Below the pieces are notes generated by a model. It was not told the DNA's origin and made no database searches. It saw nothing but the letters and a program-made list of their open reading frames with translations. A stretch of 64,000 nt of DNA from Marinobacter sediminum (GTDB taxonomy: Bacteria; Pseudomonadota; Gammaproteobacteria; Pseudomonadales; Oleiphilaceae): assembly GCF_016820575.1 (NCBI RefSeq), contig NZ_JAEMQH010000004.1:62001-126000 (forward strand), in the 5' to 3' direction. Positions 49,765 to 58,762 of the stretch are shown here, one piece after another. The translations under genes and the position numbers were made by a program. Position 1 is the stretch's first letter. Each line of letters opens with the position of its first letter.

Positions 49765-50835
49765 TCAAACGATTTGCCCCCCTACTTTAATCGGACTACC
49801 TATCTGCTTCTGCATCACCCCATCCCCACGATCCACCTCAACCACCATCCCCCTCGCCTTCAACTGCGGATGCTCCGCCGCCTCAGAAACCGTCAATACC
49901 GGCTCCACACAAGCGTCCTGATCGGCAAAAATTTCCTGCCATTCCCTCAACGTCTTTTCCGCAACTTTTTCCCTCAGAGCCGCTTTCAACTGCTGTTGCT
50001 GCACAGGGTCCTGACTAAGAGCATGCCCCTTCATCTCAGCCAAACCCAAGGTATCGCAAAGCCTTGCAGAGAATTGTGGCTCCAGGCTGCCAATGGACAA
50101 CCAACGGTCATCCTGGGTTCGGTAGTAGTCATAAAACGAGCCTCCATTCAGCAACGCACTCTCCGGCTTCTGCTCTTGCCCTCCAGCCAGACACGCAGCG
50201 CCAGCCATGGCGTTCATGGCAAAGGCGGCGTCGGTCATACTTATATCAACGAACTGCCCTTCACCGGTCTGTTGCCGGTTTATAACGGCCGCCAGGATAC
50301 CCATGACGGCATGGTGTGAGCCGCCAGCCACATCCGCCACCTGAATACCCAGAGGCGGCGGACCACTGTCTGCGCGGCCGCAGTGGCTGCTGACACCCGC
50401 CAAGGCGAGGTAATTGATGTCGTGCCCGGCGCGGTCGCGATAGGGGCCGGTCTGGCCATAGCCGGTGATGGCGCAGTAGATCAGCTTGGGATTGATGGCT
50501 TTCAGTGTCTCGTAGCCGATGCCCAGGCGATCCATAACACCGGGCCGGAACTGCTCCACCACGATGTCGTAATCCTTCACCAACTCCTTCACCCGCTCAA
50601 CCGCTTCGAGCTGCTTCAGGTTCAGAGGCAACGTTTGCTTACCGCGGGTCAGGTAGGAGAACGCGGTGGCGAATTTGCCATCGAACGGCGGCATTACCTT
50701 GGTGAGGTCCACCCGGTCGGGTGCCTCCACCCGCAATACTTCAGCGCCCATGTCGGCCAGCAGCATGGTGGCGTAGGGGCCGGGCAACAGGGTGCTGAAA
50801 TCCAATACTTTCAGTGAGGTCAATGGACCTGCCAT
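49765..50835 (-). CDS. CaiB/BaiF CoA-transferase family, AMACR-like
   Basis: This 356-residue protein resembles alpha-methylacyl-CoA racemase. The start (LKVLDFSTLLPGPYATMLLADMGAEV) and GYGQTGPYRDRAGHDINYLA near 125-145 are diagnostic; the latter contains the catalytic His. Asp in QVADVAGGSHHAVMG near 170 is the second acid/base. Racemases of this type invert 2-methylacyl-CoA so that branched chains can be beta-oxidised, which fits use of isoprenoid or branched lipids. A true CoA transferase role cannot be ruled out. GGAGAA precedes the ATG. Confidence 0.88.
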   Translation of the reverse strand: MAGPLTSLKVLDFSTLLPGPYATMLLADMGAEVLRVEAPDRVDLTKVMPPFDGKFATAFSYLTRGKQTLPLNLKQLEAVERVKELVKDYDIVVEQFRPGVMDRLGIGYETLKAINPKLIYCAITGYGQTGPYRDRAGHDINYLALAGVSSHCGRADSGPPPLGIQVADVAGGSHHAVMGILAAVINRQQTGEGQFVDISMTDAAFAMNAMAGAACLAGGQEQKPESALLNGGSFYDYYRTQDDRWLSIGSLEPQFSARLCDTLGLAEMKGHALSQDPVQQQQLKAALREKVAEKTLREWQEIFADQDACVEPVLTVSEAAEHPQLKARGMVVEVDRGDGVMQKQIGSPIKVGGQIV

Positions 50836-51032
50836 GGCGTTCTCCTTTGATATTCACTTTGTTGTTGTCAGATTTGTCAGTAGATCTCATGCTGCCCGGT
50901 TTTGCCTTCGGGGCCAACTGCCGGTTCCTTCATTCCCATTGGCCGATTCTGCCAGTTTGTTGATATTTGGCCGGTTGCATTGTTCCACCGGGGTTTTATG
51001 ATGGGGCTCGTTTTCACGGAATAGCGAGTGAC

Positions 51033-52052
51033 ATGTCTAACCTGACGGTTTCAAGACACTTTGTGCAGGCCGCTCTAGAGGGCGCCGAGCGCCTGGGTTT
51101 TGATACCCATGAGATGCTGAAAGACGCCGGGATATCTCCGGAGCTGCTGCGCATCGAGATGGCGCGGGTCAGCAGTGAGCAGTTCAGCCGCTTGATGCAG
51201 GTGCTGTGGCACCGTCTTGATGACGAGTTCATGGGGTTTGGCCCACGCCGTGCCCGCAGCGGCACCTTCGCTACCATGTGTGCGCTGGTGATTGATTGCC
51301 CCACACTGGAGGCGGTCTACAGACAGGCTTACCAGTTTTCCCGGCTCTTCGAGCCTATGGTGACCATGGAGCTGGAAACCAGTGGCGATACGGTTCAGCT
51401 GGTTACGCGCATGGAAGGCGAGATCCACGACCCCGGCTTCTTCCTTCGTGAAAGCATCCTGGTGATTTGGCACCGACTCGGCAGCTGGCTGATCGGTCAG
51501 CCGGTGGAATTAACCAAAGTTGAGTTCGCCTATCCCCGGCCGGCTCACGGCGATGAATACCGCCACATTTTTCACTGCCCGCTGGCATTCGACTCCGATC
51601 GCACCGCCCTCACCTTCGATAAGCGCTTCCTCAGCGCGCCGGTGATTCGAGACAAGTCGGAAATGCGGCAGTTCCTGAAGACGTCACCAGCGGATCTGCT
51701 GTCACGCCCTGATGAGAGCAATACCTTCACCGGCAAGATCCGGGCATTGATCGGCCGAGACTTTTCCAAGCCCCTGCCCGACTTCGAATGGATTGCCGCG
51801 GAACTGCACACCAGCCCGCAAACACTGCGCAGGCGGTTGAAGCAGGAAAACACCTCGTTTCAGGAGATCAAGGACTTGCTGCGCAGGGACATGGCAATTT
51901 ACTACCTGGGCCGGCCGGAGCTACCAATCAACGATATTGCCAGCAAGGTCGGCTTCACCGAGCCGTCCACCTTTCACCGGGCATTCAAGAAATGGACAGG
52001 TGTTACCCCGGGCGCCTACCGCGAGGGCGAACGGGGCAACCTGAAGAATTGA
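51033..52052 (+). CDS. AraC-family transcriptional regulator (OruR/ArgR type)
   Basis: This 339-residue regulator has an N-terminal arabinose-binding-like domain as in OruR and related activators (about 15-200). A C-terminal double helix-turn-helix follows (about 240-335): HTSPQTLRRRLKQENTSFQE, then INDIASKVGFTEPSTFHRAFKKWTG. I chose the ATG at 51033; the frame is open 22 codons further upstream without a better start. It diverges from the AMACR-like gene, which it may control. The ligand is unknown. Confidence 0.9.
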   Translation: MSNLTVSRHFVQAALEGAERLGFDTHEMLKDAGISPELLRIEMARVSSEQFSRLMQVLWHRLDDEFMGFGPRRARSGTFATMCALVIDCPTLEAVYRQAYQFSRLFEPMVTMELETSGDTVQLVTRMEGEIHDPGFFLRESILVIWHRLGSWLIGQPVELTKVEFAYPRPAHGDEYRHIFHCPLAFDSDRTALTFDKRFLSAPVIRDKSEMRQFLKTSPADLLSRPDESNTFTGKIRALIGRDFSKPLPDFEWIAAELHTSPQTLRRRLKQENTSFQEIKDLLRRDMAIYYLGRPELPINDIASKVGFTEPSTFHRAFKKWTGVTPGAYREGERGNLKN

Positions 52053-52058
52053 AGGGCT

Positions 52059-52925
52059 TCAGGAGCCCGCGGGGGTCTGCAGATTGCGGATTAGTTTGCC
52101 AAAGGTGCGGGCGATTTCCTGAGTCTGGTCCCGATCAAGGGACAGCTGCAACAGGCGTGATCCGTCTCGTGGGTCGTAAACCCAGCAGGTAGTCGCAGCG
52201 GCCTCGCAGGCCCATTCCACCTGCGGATTTACACCAAACACCGAGAGGGTTTGCGTTGTTCTCACCATCCGCCCTTCGGCATCACGGCGAATTTCCTGCA
52301 AGTTGATGGCACTGGACTCCGCACGAATCCGGTATTGCACATCGGCCGGTTTATCCAGTCGCACGATGGTTTGATCTTCACGCCAGCCTGCCCCTTCAAG
52401 CAACGCATTAAGGTGCAGCGCAAGTGCCTGCCGATCAGAATTGACCAGGTAGAGTTTGCGCAGGGAGGCCATCTGCTGGTCCCCGGCCGGCTCTATCACA
52501 GCCACTTTATTCGACTCGCCGTTACCGTTCTGAGGCGCCGCAGCCTGATCTTTGCGGGTTTTCTCTACCACAGTGATCAGCTTCAACGCTTTCTGGTAGT
52601 GGCTGCCATCTGTTCCAGCACTCTCTACATACGCTTCCAGCGCCGATTGTGCCTCGTTCAGGTGCCCCGCCTGGTACATCACCCGGCCACGATAAAAGAA
52701 GTAGTCTGCGGGTTTGGGACCTTCAAGCTGCTGGAGCCGGTTGAGGTACTCGCCCGCCTCTCCCCAGCGCTCTTCGGTCACCGCCTCTTCGGTCGCCAGC
52801 ATCAGGCGACGGGTCTCATGTTCCGGAGCCAGTGCCCAAGCCTGACCAGCCAGCAACGTTGATGCTAGAACCAGCCCTAGAGCCCGCTGACGGGTCTTTC
52901 CGTACGATACTGCCATGACACTCAC
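52059..52925 (-). CDS. Secreted TPR-like hypothetical protein
   Basis: This 288-residue protein has a signal peptide ending in GQAWA (about residue 31). A TPR-like helical part follows (about 40-125, with YFFYRGRVMYQAGHLNEAQSALE-type repeat spacing), then a Gln/Asn-rich linker and a C-terminal domain (about 160-280) with two Cys that may form a disulfide (EAAATTCWVY and VEWACE). The C-terminal domain is not recognised. Its ATGA overlaps the rmuC stop, so it is translated with rmuC. Probably periplasmic. Confidence 0.7.
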   Translation of the reverse strand: MSVMAVSYGKTRQRALGLVLASTLLAGQAWALAPEHETRRLMLATEEAVTEERWGEAGEYLNRLQQLEGPKPADYFFYRGRVMYQAGHLNEAQSALEAYVESAGTDGSHYQKALKLITVVEKTRKDQAAAPQNGNGESNKVAVIEPAGDQQMASLRKLYLVNSDRQALALHLNALLEGAGWREDQTIVRLDKPADVQYRIRAESSAINLQEIRRDAEGRMVRTTQTLSVFGVNPQVEWACEAAATTCWVYDPRDGSRLLQLSLDRDQTQEIARTFGKLIRNLQTPAGS

Positions 52926-54565
52926 TCCTGATCGTTATCCGCGCCAATCGCCTGCTCTTCCGTCTCTAGAGAGGCTCCCGCCCTCTCATCGTCGGGGTCG
53001 TCTTCGGCATCCACTTCCGCCTGATCCATAATGCCCTTTGGCAATTCCTTCTTCACCCGGACACCCAGCTCAACAAACCGGTTTGCCTGAGATATCAGAT
53101 TGCCGCGCCCACGGGTCAGGGTGTTCATGGCGGAATCGTAGGTGCCCTGGGCGGTGTGCAACTGCCCTCCGAGTCGTTCCATGGCCTCCACAAACACCCG
53201 CAGCTTGTCGTACACCGCACTGGCGCGCTCGGCAATTCGGCGAGCGTTCTGGCTCTGTCGCTCATACCGCCAGATGTTTTCGATCGTCCGCAGCGTCGCC
53301 AGTAACGTGGTCGGTGTCACCACAATAATCTTTCGCTCAAACGCTTCTGCGAAAAGGTTCTCGTCCTGCTGAAACGCTGCCACAAACGCCGGTTCAATGG
53401 GCATGAACAGCAACACGAAATCCGGCGAATGCAGCCCATGAAGCTGGCTGTAATCCTTCTCACTCAGCGTCCGGATGTGATTCCGAACCGCTTCCACGTG
53501 TTGTTTCAACGCCTCTTCACGCGCCGCATCGTCCTCTTCGGTGACCCACTGCTGGTAGGCGAGCAGGGACACCTTGGAATCGACAATCAGATTCCGGCTG
53601 TCCGGCAGGTAAACCACGACATCAGGCCGAAGCAATTGGTTGTCACCGTCGCGGTAGCTGCCCTGGGTCTCGTACTCCACGCCCTTGCGCAGACCAGACT
53701 TCTCCAGCACCCGTTCGAGAATCAGTTCACCCCAGTTACCCTGTATTTTCTTGTCGCCCTTGAGGGCGCGGGTCAGGTTCGAGGCCTCCTCGGTGATCTG
53801 TCGATTCAGCTCCTGAAGCGACTTAATTTCACTTCGCAGCGCCTGGCGATCCCGTGTCTCTGTAGTGTAGACGTCTTCTACCCGCTTGCGGAAATCCTGA
53901 AGCTGGTCACGGAACGGGTTCAGCAACGTATCCAGGCTGGTGCGGGTTTGCTGGCTGAAGCGCTCACTTTTTTGCTCGAAGATCTTGTTCGCCAGATTCT
54001 CAAATTCCTGCTTGAGGGCGTCGCGGTTGCGCTCCAGCAACTCCAGCTTTTCCGAGGTGGCGCGCCGTTCCTTGTCCAGTGTCACTTCCTGTTCACGAAG
54101 GGTTACCTGGGCCTCGTGTAGCTGACGGGACAACGCATCCGCGCGCTGCTGCTGGCTGGTCCGCTCCTGCTCGAGCTCGGTGATCCGTGAGCGCCGCCCC
54201 TCCAGATCCGATTCCAGCCCGGCAACCCGGTTTTCGAGACCGGTTGCGCGCTGACGCCACTGCTCCAAATCCTGTTCGTGTTTGGTCAGGCGATGATGTT
54301 GCTCGTCAAGCGCCTGCTGCAGGTGCTCCGTCTGCTGCCGTTCCATGGCTCGCTCGTGATGGGCCGCCAGCAGCGACTGCTCAACCTCGGCGCGGGCCTG
54401 CTCCAGCGCCTCAAGCTCCGACGCCAAACTTCGACGGGCCCCAGCACTACGTACTAATAAGGCTGCAAGCGCACACACGCCAACCATCAGCACCAGTATC
54501 CAACCAGCCATTACAGCTGGCTGGGACATCATCAATCCAGTGACAGCTTCCGGCACTGCATGCAC
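52922..54565 (-). CDS. rmuC: DNA recombination protein RmuC
   Basis: This 547-residue protein has an N-terminal membrane segment (about 20-38), a long coiled coil (about 45-200), and the RmuC domain (about 230-470) with KIQGNWGELILERVLEKSGL near 270 and DSKVSLLAYQQW near 330. The domain is nuclease-like. In E. coli, loss of RmuC changes inversion at short inverted repeats. The start is unsure: GTG at 54565 or the tandem ATG at 54532 just before the membrane segment. The acidic C-terminal tail is longer than in E. coli (475 residues). Confidence 0.9.
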   Translation of the reverse strand: MHAVPEAVTGLMMSQPAVMAGWILVLMVGVCALAALLVRSAGARRSLASELEALEQARAEVEQSLLAAHHERAMERQQTEHLQQALDEQHHRLTKHEQDLEQWRQRATGLENRVAGLESDLEGRRSRITELEQERTSQQQRADALSRQLHEAQVTLREQEVTLDKERRATSEKLELLERNRDALKQEFENLANKIFEQKSERFSQQTRTSLDTLLNPFRDQLQDFRKRVEDVYTTETRDRQALRSEIKSLQELNRQITEEASNLTRALKGDKKIQGNWGELILERVLEKSGLRKGVEYETQGSYRDGDNQLLRPDVVVYLPDSRNLIVDSKVSLLAYQQWVTEEDDAAREEALKQHVEAVRNHIRTLSEKDYSQLHGLHSPDFVLLFMPIEPAFVAAFQQDENLFAEAFERKIIVVTPTTLLATLRTIENIWRYERQSQNARRIAERASAVYDKLRVFVEAMERLGGQLHTAQGTYDSAMNTLTRGRGNLISQANRFVELGVRVKKELPKGIMDQAEVDAEDDPDDERAGASLETEEQAIGADNDQE

Positions 54566-54754
54566 TCCTGTATCTGCGGCGAAAATCTTTAAAAAAACCA
54601 GACTGTGAATCAGTGCACACAGTCTACCTCATCCATGGAACCTTTTTCCCAGCGGCCCGTGACAGTCATCGTGGATCACTGCTTTGATCTCGACTGCTTG
54701 GCAAATCCCGGAGCCGAGCGCATCTGTTTATAGACGCGCCTCGTAATATCGTCT

Positions 54755-54775
54755 AAAAGGATGGAATGTCCTTTT
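54755..54775. repeat. 7-bp inverted repeat upstream of the 129-residue gene
   Basis: AAAAGGA-TGGAATG-TCCTTTT is a perfect inverted repeat with a 7-base centre, 69 bases before the ATG of the next gene. Both arms are flanked by GTCT. It could be an operator or a weak terminator-like hairpin; the symmetric A/T ends favour an operator. Confidence 0.5.
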
Positions 54776-54843
54776 GTCTTTAGGCATTACGTTTTGTTAA
54801 CCGTGCCGGGGACGACGACAGGATCGCATACGGGCGAAAAACC

Positions 54844-55233
54844 ATGCTAAAAGAACTCTGGCGAAAACTTGGAACGGATTTCATGCAACCGGGCTGTTCT
54901 GCGCCCGCGGCCTATTCTGGACTGGCTGGAACGCGTGAAATGCGCAGTTCTATCGGGCGATCCCGTGTACTCCCCCACATCACCCACACCGGTGAATTCC
55001 ATCTGGAACGTTTGACCAACCTGCTGAAAGGCCGCTACAGCAAGGCTTTTGATACGGTCAGCGGAGATTCCGGCGACGAAGCACTGCGCGACCTGATCTG
55101 TTACGCAGCGCGGATTCAGGATCAGGATATTCAGCGCGAACTGTTACTGTTCTACCTGAACTGCTCACCGGTTATTCAGGAATTCCTGCGCTCAGAAACC
55201 ACGCTGGGCGAAGCTAACCTCTTGTTTCGGTAA
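54844..55233 (+). CDS. Hypothetical protein of unknown function
   Basis: I do not recognise this 129-residue protein. No signal peptide or membrane segment is seen. The first 50 residues are basic and look unstructured; the rest (about 55-125) is predicted mainly helical, with several Leu-rich stretches (RELLLFYLNCSPVIQEFL). It stands alone between rmuC and the RimB-like gene, 176 bases before the latter, with an inverted repeat upstream. The ribosome site is weak (GACGACAGGATC), so the start is not certain. Confidence 0.55.
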   Translation: MLKELWRKLGTDFMQPGCSAPAAYSGLAGTREMRSSIGRSRVLPHITHTGEFHLERLTNLLKGRYSKAFDTVSGDSGDEALRDLICYAARIQDQDIQRELLLFYLNCSPVIQEFLRSETTLGEANLLFR

Positions 55234-55409
55234 TCAGTTACCTACCGAACCTGAGAACTTGCCAGAAAATCCCCCTCTTAACCAACTGTAAAGCAACTAC
55301 ACAGTTCGGTTGTTGTATACTCCTGCGCCTACTATCTTCAAATACATTCATACTGGCCGTGGTACCAGCCATGGAAACGGCCTGAGAACTGCCGGCACAG
55401 GGGTATTCA

Positions 55410-56207
55410 ATGGGTTTAAAACAAATACGGGCTGGTTTTCCTCAACCAAGAGTCCTGTTAGTAACTGGCATGCTTGTATTGCTGGCTGGATGCTCATCAG
55501 ACCGATATTTCATGGTGCCCAAGCAAGATTTAAGCGAGCTTAATACGTCCGTTAATACCCAACGGGCGACGCTTGTGACCATGGATAACAATGCCCAGTT
55601 CCGTCATGAAAAGATGCTGGAAAAGCAGCAGGACAGCACCGATTCGATCATTGATGCCATCAAGACTCAGGTTGAAAAACCCAGTTGCCCCCCCGCCCCC
55701 GCACAGAGAGTCTGCCCAACGGTAGATACCTCCAAGACTCAGGACGCTCGCCTTAAGGGCAAAATCATTGTTGGCCACGTGGAAAAAATCTATTTGGCGG
55801 CTGTGGAGCAGGTTTACACCGCGCGTATTGACAGCGGTGCTGAAACGTCTTCCCTTGATGCCCGCAACATCACCCGATTCGAACGTGATGGCAGCAACTG
55901 GGTTCGCTTTGATGTGCCTGTGCCAGGCTCGGATACGCTGACCACCCTCGAGAAAGAAATCGTCCGGAGGGTCCGGGTCACCCAGGCCGCCGCCGAAGAC
56001 CCTGAACGTCGCGTGGTTGTGGAGCTCCAATTTGCAATCGGGGATCATCAACAAGTCGCCGAATTCACGCTGACCGACAGAAACGATCTCGACAATGAAG
56101 TGTTGATTGGTCGCAACGTCCTCCGCGACGTAATGCTGATTGATGTTGGCAGGGAATTCGCGACCAAACTGCCCGAAGCCATCGCCAAGAACAGGAATGA
56201 CTCGTGA
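55410..56207 (+). CDS. RimB-like retropepsin lipoprotein
   Basis: This 265-residue protein has a signal peptide with lipobox LLAGC (Cys at 28) and Ser at +2, so the outer membrane is likely. A helical region follows (about 35-90). A single-chain retropepsin-like domain (about 115-260) has the catalytic motif RIDSGAETSS (D141-S-G-A). This domain (formerly DUF785, 'ATP-dependent zinc protease') is the family of RimB. It starts an operon of three: stop and start overlap by 4 bases with the UUP1 gene. Known as a conserved triad with an ATP-grasp ligase. Confidence 0.85.
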   Translation: MGLKQIRAGFPQPRVLLVTGMLVLLAGCSSDRYFMVPKQDLSELNTSVNTQRATLVTMDNNAQFRHEKMLEKQQDSTDSIIDAIKTQVEKPSCPPAPAQRVCPTVDTSKTQDARLKGKIIVGHVEKIYLAAVEQVYTARIDSGAETSSLDARNITRFERDGSNWVRFDVPVPGSDTLTTLEKEIVRRVRVTQAAAEDPERRVVVELQFAIGDHQQVAEFTLTDRNDLDNEVLIGRNVLRDVMLIDVGREFATKLPEAIAKNRNDS

Positions 56208-57721
56208 AGCCCCGCTCTCGCCTCCCGTTTTACGTCGCCGTTTTTCTGCTCATTTCTGCAGGCATTTCCCTGGCTGTCTGGCGTCACATTGAGCTTGGCA
56301 TCCCCTGGCTGACCGGGGAACAGCGCCCGGTCTGGATGATTGAGGCCCGTGTCGATTTTGATGCCGACGACAATGCAGTGCAGGCCAGCCTGAACGTGCC
56401 GGATCAACCGCCCGGATTCCGCATCCTTAGCGAACAGGCCGCGTCGCCCGGATACGGCTTCTCAATCATCGAGAAGTCTGGTAATCGCACGGCGGAATGG
56501 ACCAAGCGCGATGTCTCAGGCCCGCAAACCCTGTACTTCAAAGCCCAGTTTATTCCGGACGAAACCGCTCTGAGCCAAAAACCCGCTAAAGAACCCAAGG
56601 CTCGCAAAGTATTCTTTGAAGAGCCCCAGGCAACCGCCGTGCGTGAACTCCTGGCGCAGGCGAATGCACGGTCGAGCACTCCGGAGAGCATGACCCGGGA
56701 GCTGATCCGACTGATGCAGCCAGATACCCGCACCCAGAACACCACCCTGCTGGTGGCCGAGGAAAACTACCTGGATCTGCTGGTGGACATGCTGAACCAC
56801 TCGGGCATTCCAGCCCGCATCGCCGATGGGCTGAAGCTGGAAGATGCCCGGCGCCGCCAGTCGCTGATGTCCTTCCTGCAGATCTACAACGGCCAGCAGT
56901 GGTTAACGTTTGACCCCAAGAACGCCGAGCAAGGCGTTCCCGAAAGTCTTCTGCTGTGGCGACAGGGCTCCGCATCACTCCTAGACGTAGTGGGTGGCGA
57001 CAACTCCGAAGTGAGCTTCTCCATGCTTCGCCAAACAGTGCCAGCGCTGCAGCTGGCGACCATGCAAGCGGACTCCAATGGGCTCGGCTTCCTCAGCTTC
57101 TACGAGCTGCCCATCGAGGAACAAAGCATGTTCCGCATGCTGTTGCTGCTGCCGCTGGGCGCACTCGTGGTGGCGTTCATGAGGATCGTCATCGGCATTC
57201 GCACCTCCGGGACATTCATGCCGGTACTGATTGCGGTGGCGTTCGTGCAAACCACCCTGGTACCAGGGCTGATCGCCTTCCTGTCAGTGGTCTCCATTGG
57301 CCTGATGATGCGCGGCTACCTGTCCAGTCTGAACCTGCTGCTGGTATCGCGAATATCGGCCCTGATCATTCTGGTTATCTTCATCACTGCCGGCCTGAGC
57401 ATCATTGGTTATCAGATGGGCTTCAATACCGGCATGACGGTTACCTTCTTCCCCATGGTCATCATTGCCTGGACCATTGAGCGCATGTCCATCCTCTGGG
57501 AGGAGGAAGGGGCTAATGAAGTGGCGGTCCAGGGCGCCGGCAGTTTGTTTGTAGCCATCTGCGCTTACCTACTGATGAGCACGCCACTGGCCGGACACCT
57601 GACCTTCAATTTCCCCGAATTGCATTTCGCCGTACTCGGCCTGATTTTGCTCATGGGGCAATACACCGGCTACAAACTGAGCGAACTCAAGCGGTTCACG
57701 CCCATGAGGGCCTACGACTAA
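56204..57721 (+). CDS. UUP1-family membrane protein with inactive transglutaminase domain
   Basis: This 505-residue protein has one N-terminal membrane segment (about 9-27) and an extracytoplasmic part. That part contains a transglutaminase-like fold (about 140-270; VAEENYLDLLVDMLNHSG, then ARIADGLKL) without a clear Cys-His-Asp triad. About seven membrane segments follow (about 305-490). This is the 'inactive transglutaminase fused to 7TM' family. It starts at a GTG overlapping the RimB-like stop. In the predicted system it would sense or hold peptide products in the envelope. Confidence 0.82.
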   Translation: MKPRSRLPFYVAVFLLISAGISLAVWRHIELGIPWLTGEQRPVWMIEARVDFDADDNAVQASLNVPDQPPGFRILSEQAASPGYGFSIIEKSGNRTAEWTKRDVSGPQTLYFKAQFIPDETALSQKPAKEPKARKVFFEEPQATAVRELLAQANARSSTPESMTRELIRLMQPDTRTQNTTLLVAEENYLDLLVDMLNHSGIPARIADGLKLEDARRRQSLMSFLQIYNGQQWLTFDPKNAEQGVPESLLLWRQGSASLLDVVGGDNSEVSFSMLRQTVPALQLATMQADSNGLGFLSFYELPIEEQSMFRMLLLLPLGALVVAFMRIVIGIRTSGTFMPVLIAVAFVQTTLVPGLIAFLSVVSIGLMMRGYLSSLNLLLVSRISALIILVIFITAGLSIIGYQMGFNTGMTVTFFPMVIIAWTIERMSILWEEEGANEVAVQGAGSLFVAICAYLLMSTPLAGHLTFNFPELHFAVLGLILLMGQYTGYKLSELKRFTPMRAYD

Positions 57722-57722
57722 C

Positions 57723-58670
57723 ATGGATTGGATCTCACCCCGACGTCTGAACCGGCTGGGTATGCTCAATATGAACCGGCGCAATGTTGACTACATTGCC
57801 CGCTACAACGAGCGCTCGTCTTATCCACTGGTGGACAACAAACTGAAAACCAAGCTGGCTGTGGCCGAATACGGGGTCACTACGCCCCGGCTGCTGCAGG
57901 TTGTCCGACAACAGCACGAAATTTCACATTTTCGCGAAATGGCCGAAGGTCTCGGCGGGTTCGCCATCAAACCCGCAAAGGGATCCGGCGGCAAGGGCAT
58001 CACGGTGATTACCGGCCGCGATGATGATAATTACATCAAAGCCTCCGGAGCCCGGGTCGCAGCGCCCGACCTTGAGCGCCACCTGACCAACATACTTGCG
58101 GGGCTTTACTCCTTGGCAGGAAGCCCGGATGTCGCCATTGTCGAGAACCTGGTGGAGTCTGCGCCGTCTCTGGCCAAGTTTTCCTATCAGGGCGTGCCAG
58201 ACATCCGCATCGTGGTGTTCCAGGGCTATCCGGTAATGGCCATGCTACGCTTGGCCACCAAAGCTTCAGATGGCAAAGCCAACCTGCACCAGGGCGCCGT
58301 GGGTGTAGGCCTGGACATCGGCACCGGACGCAGCCTGAATGCGGTGCAGTTCAACCGCCCCATTACCCTGCACCCGGATACCGGCCTGGCGCTCGAGAAC
58401 ATCAACATTGAAGCTTGGGAAGACATGCTGGAAATGGCTGCGCGCTGCTATGAGGCGACCGGTCTTGGCTATATGGGCGTGGATCTGGTGGTGGATGCCA
58501 ACGAAGGGCCACTACTACTGGAACTGAATGCCCGCCCGGGCCTGGCTATCCAGATGGCCAATGGCCGTGGCCTTCTGCCCAGACTGCGGACCATCGAGAG
58601 TCTTAAACGCCCCCACTTTACCCCCCGCGAGAGGGCGAATTACGCCATGAACGTCTTTGGCGCGCTCTGA
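57723..58670 (+). CDS. Alpha-L-glutamate ligase-like ATP-grasp protein
   Basis: This 315-residue ATP-grasp enzyme is of the RimK-related 'alpha-L-glutamate ligase-like' family. The ATP lysine and glycine loop are in GGFAIKPAKGSGGKGITVI near 77-95. Metal ligands lie in YMGVDLVVDANEGPLLLELNARPGLAI near 250-275, with the Glu/Asn pair in LELNARPG. Such enzymes join an amino group to a carboxylate, often Glu to peptides. The substrate is unknown. It lies one base after the UUP1 stop and ends the triad. Confidence 0.87.
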   Translation: MDWISPRRLNRLGMLNMNRRNVDYIARYNERSSYPLVDNKLKTKLAVAEYGVTTPRLLQVVRQQHEISHFREMAEGLGGFAIKPAKGSGGKGITVITGRDDDNYIKASGARVAAPDLERHLTNILAGLYSLAGSPDVAIVENLVESAPSLAKFSYQGVPDIRIVVFQGYPVMAMLRLATKASDGKANLHQGAVGVGLDIGTGRSLNAVQFNRPITLHPDTGLALENINIEAWEDMLEMAARCYEATGLGYMGVDLVVDANEGPLLLELNARPGLAIQMANGRGLLPRLRTIESLKRPHFTPRERANYAMNVFGAL

Positions 58671-58714
58671 TCCACACATCATCAGATCAAGCACCCGAAT
58701 CAAATTTCAGACAT

Positions 58715-58746
58715 AAAAAAACCGGGGCAAAGCCCCGGTTTTTTTT
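58715..58746. terminator. Bidirectional intrinsic terminator
   Basis: AACCGGGGC / GCCCCGGTT, 9-bp perfect stem with a 3-base loop, flanked by A run and T run. It separates the converging ATP-grasp and BCCT genes and fits both directions. Confidence 0.93.
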
Positions 58747-58762
58747 ATCTTTACTGGTGCAA

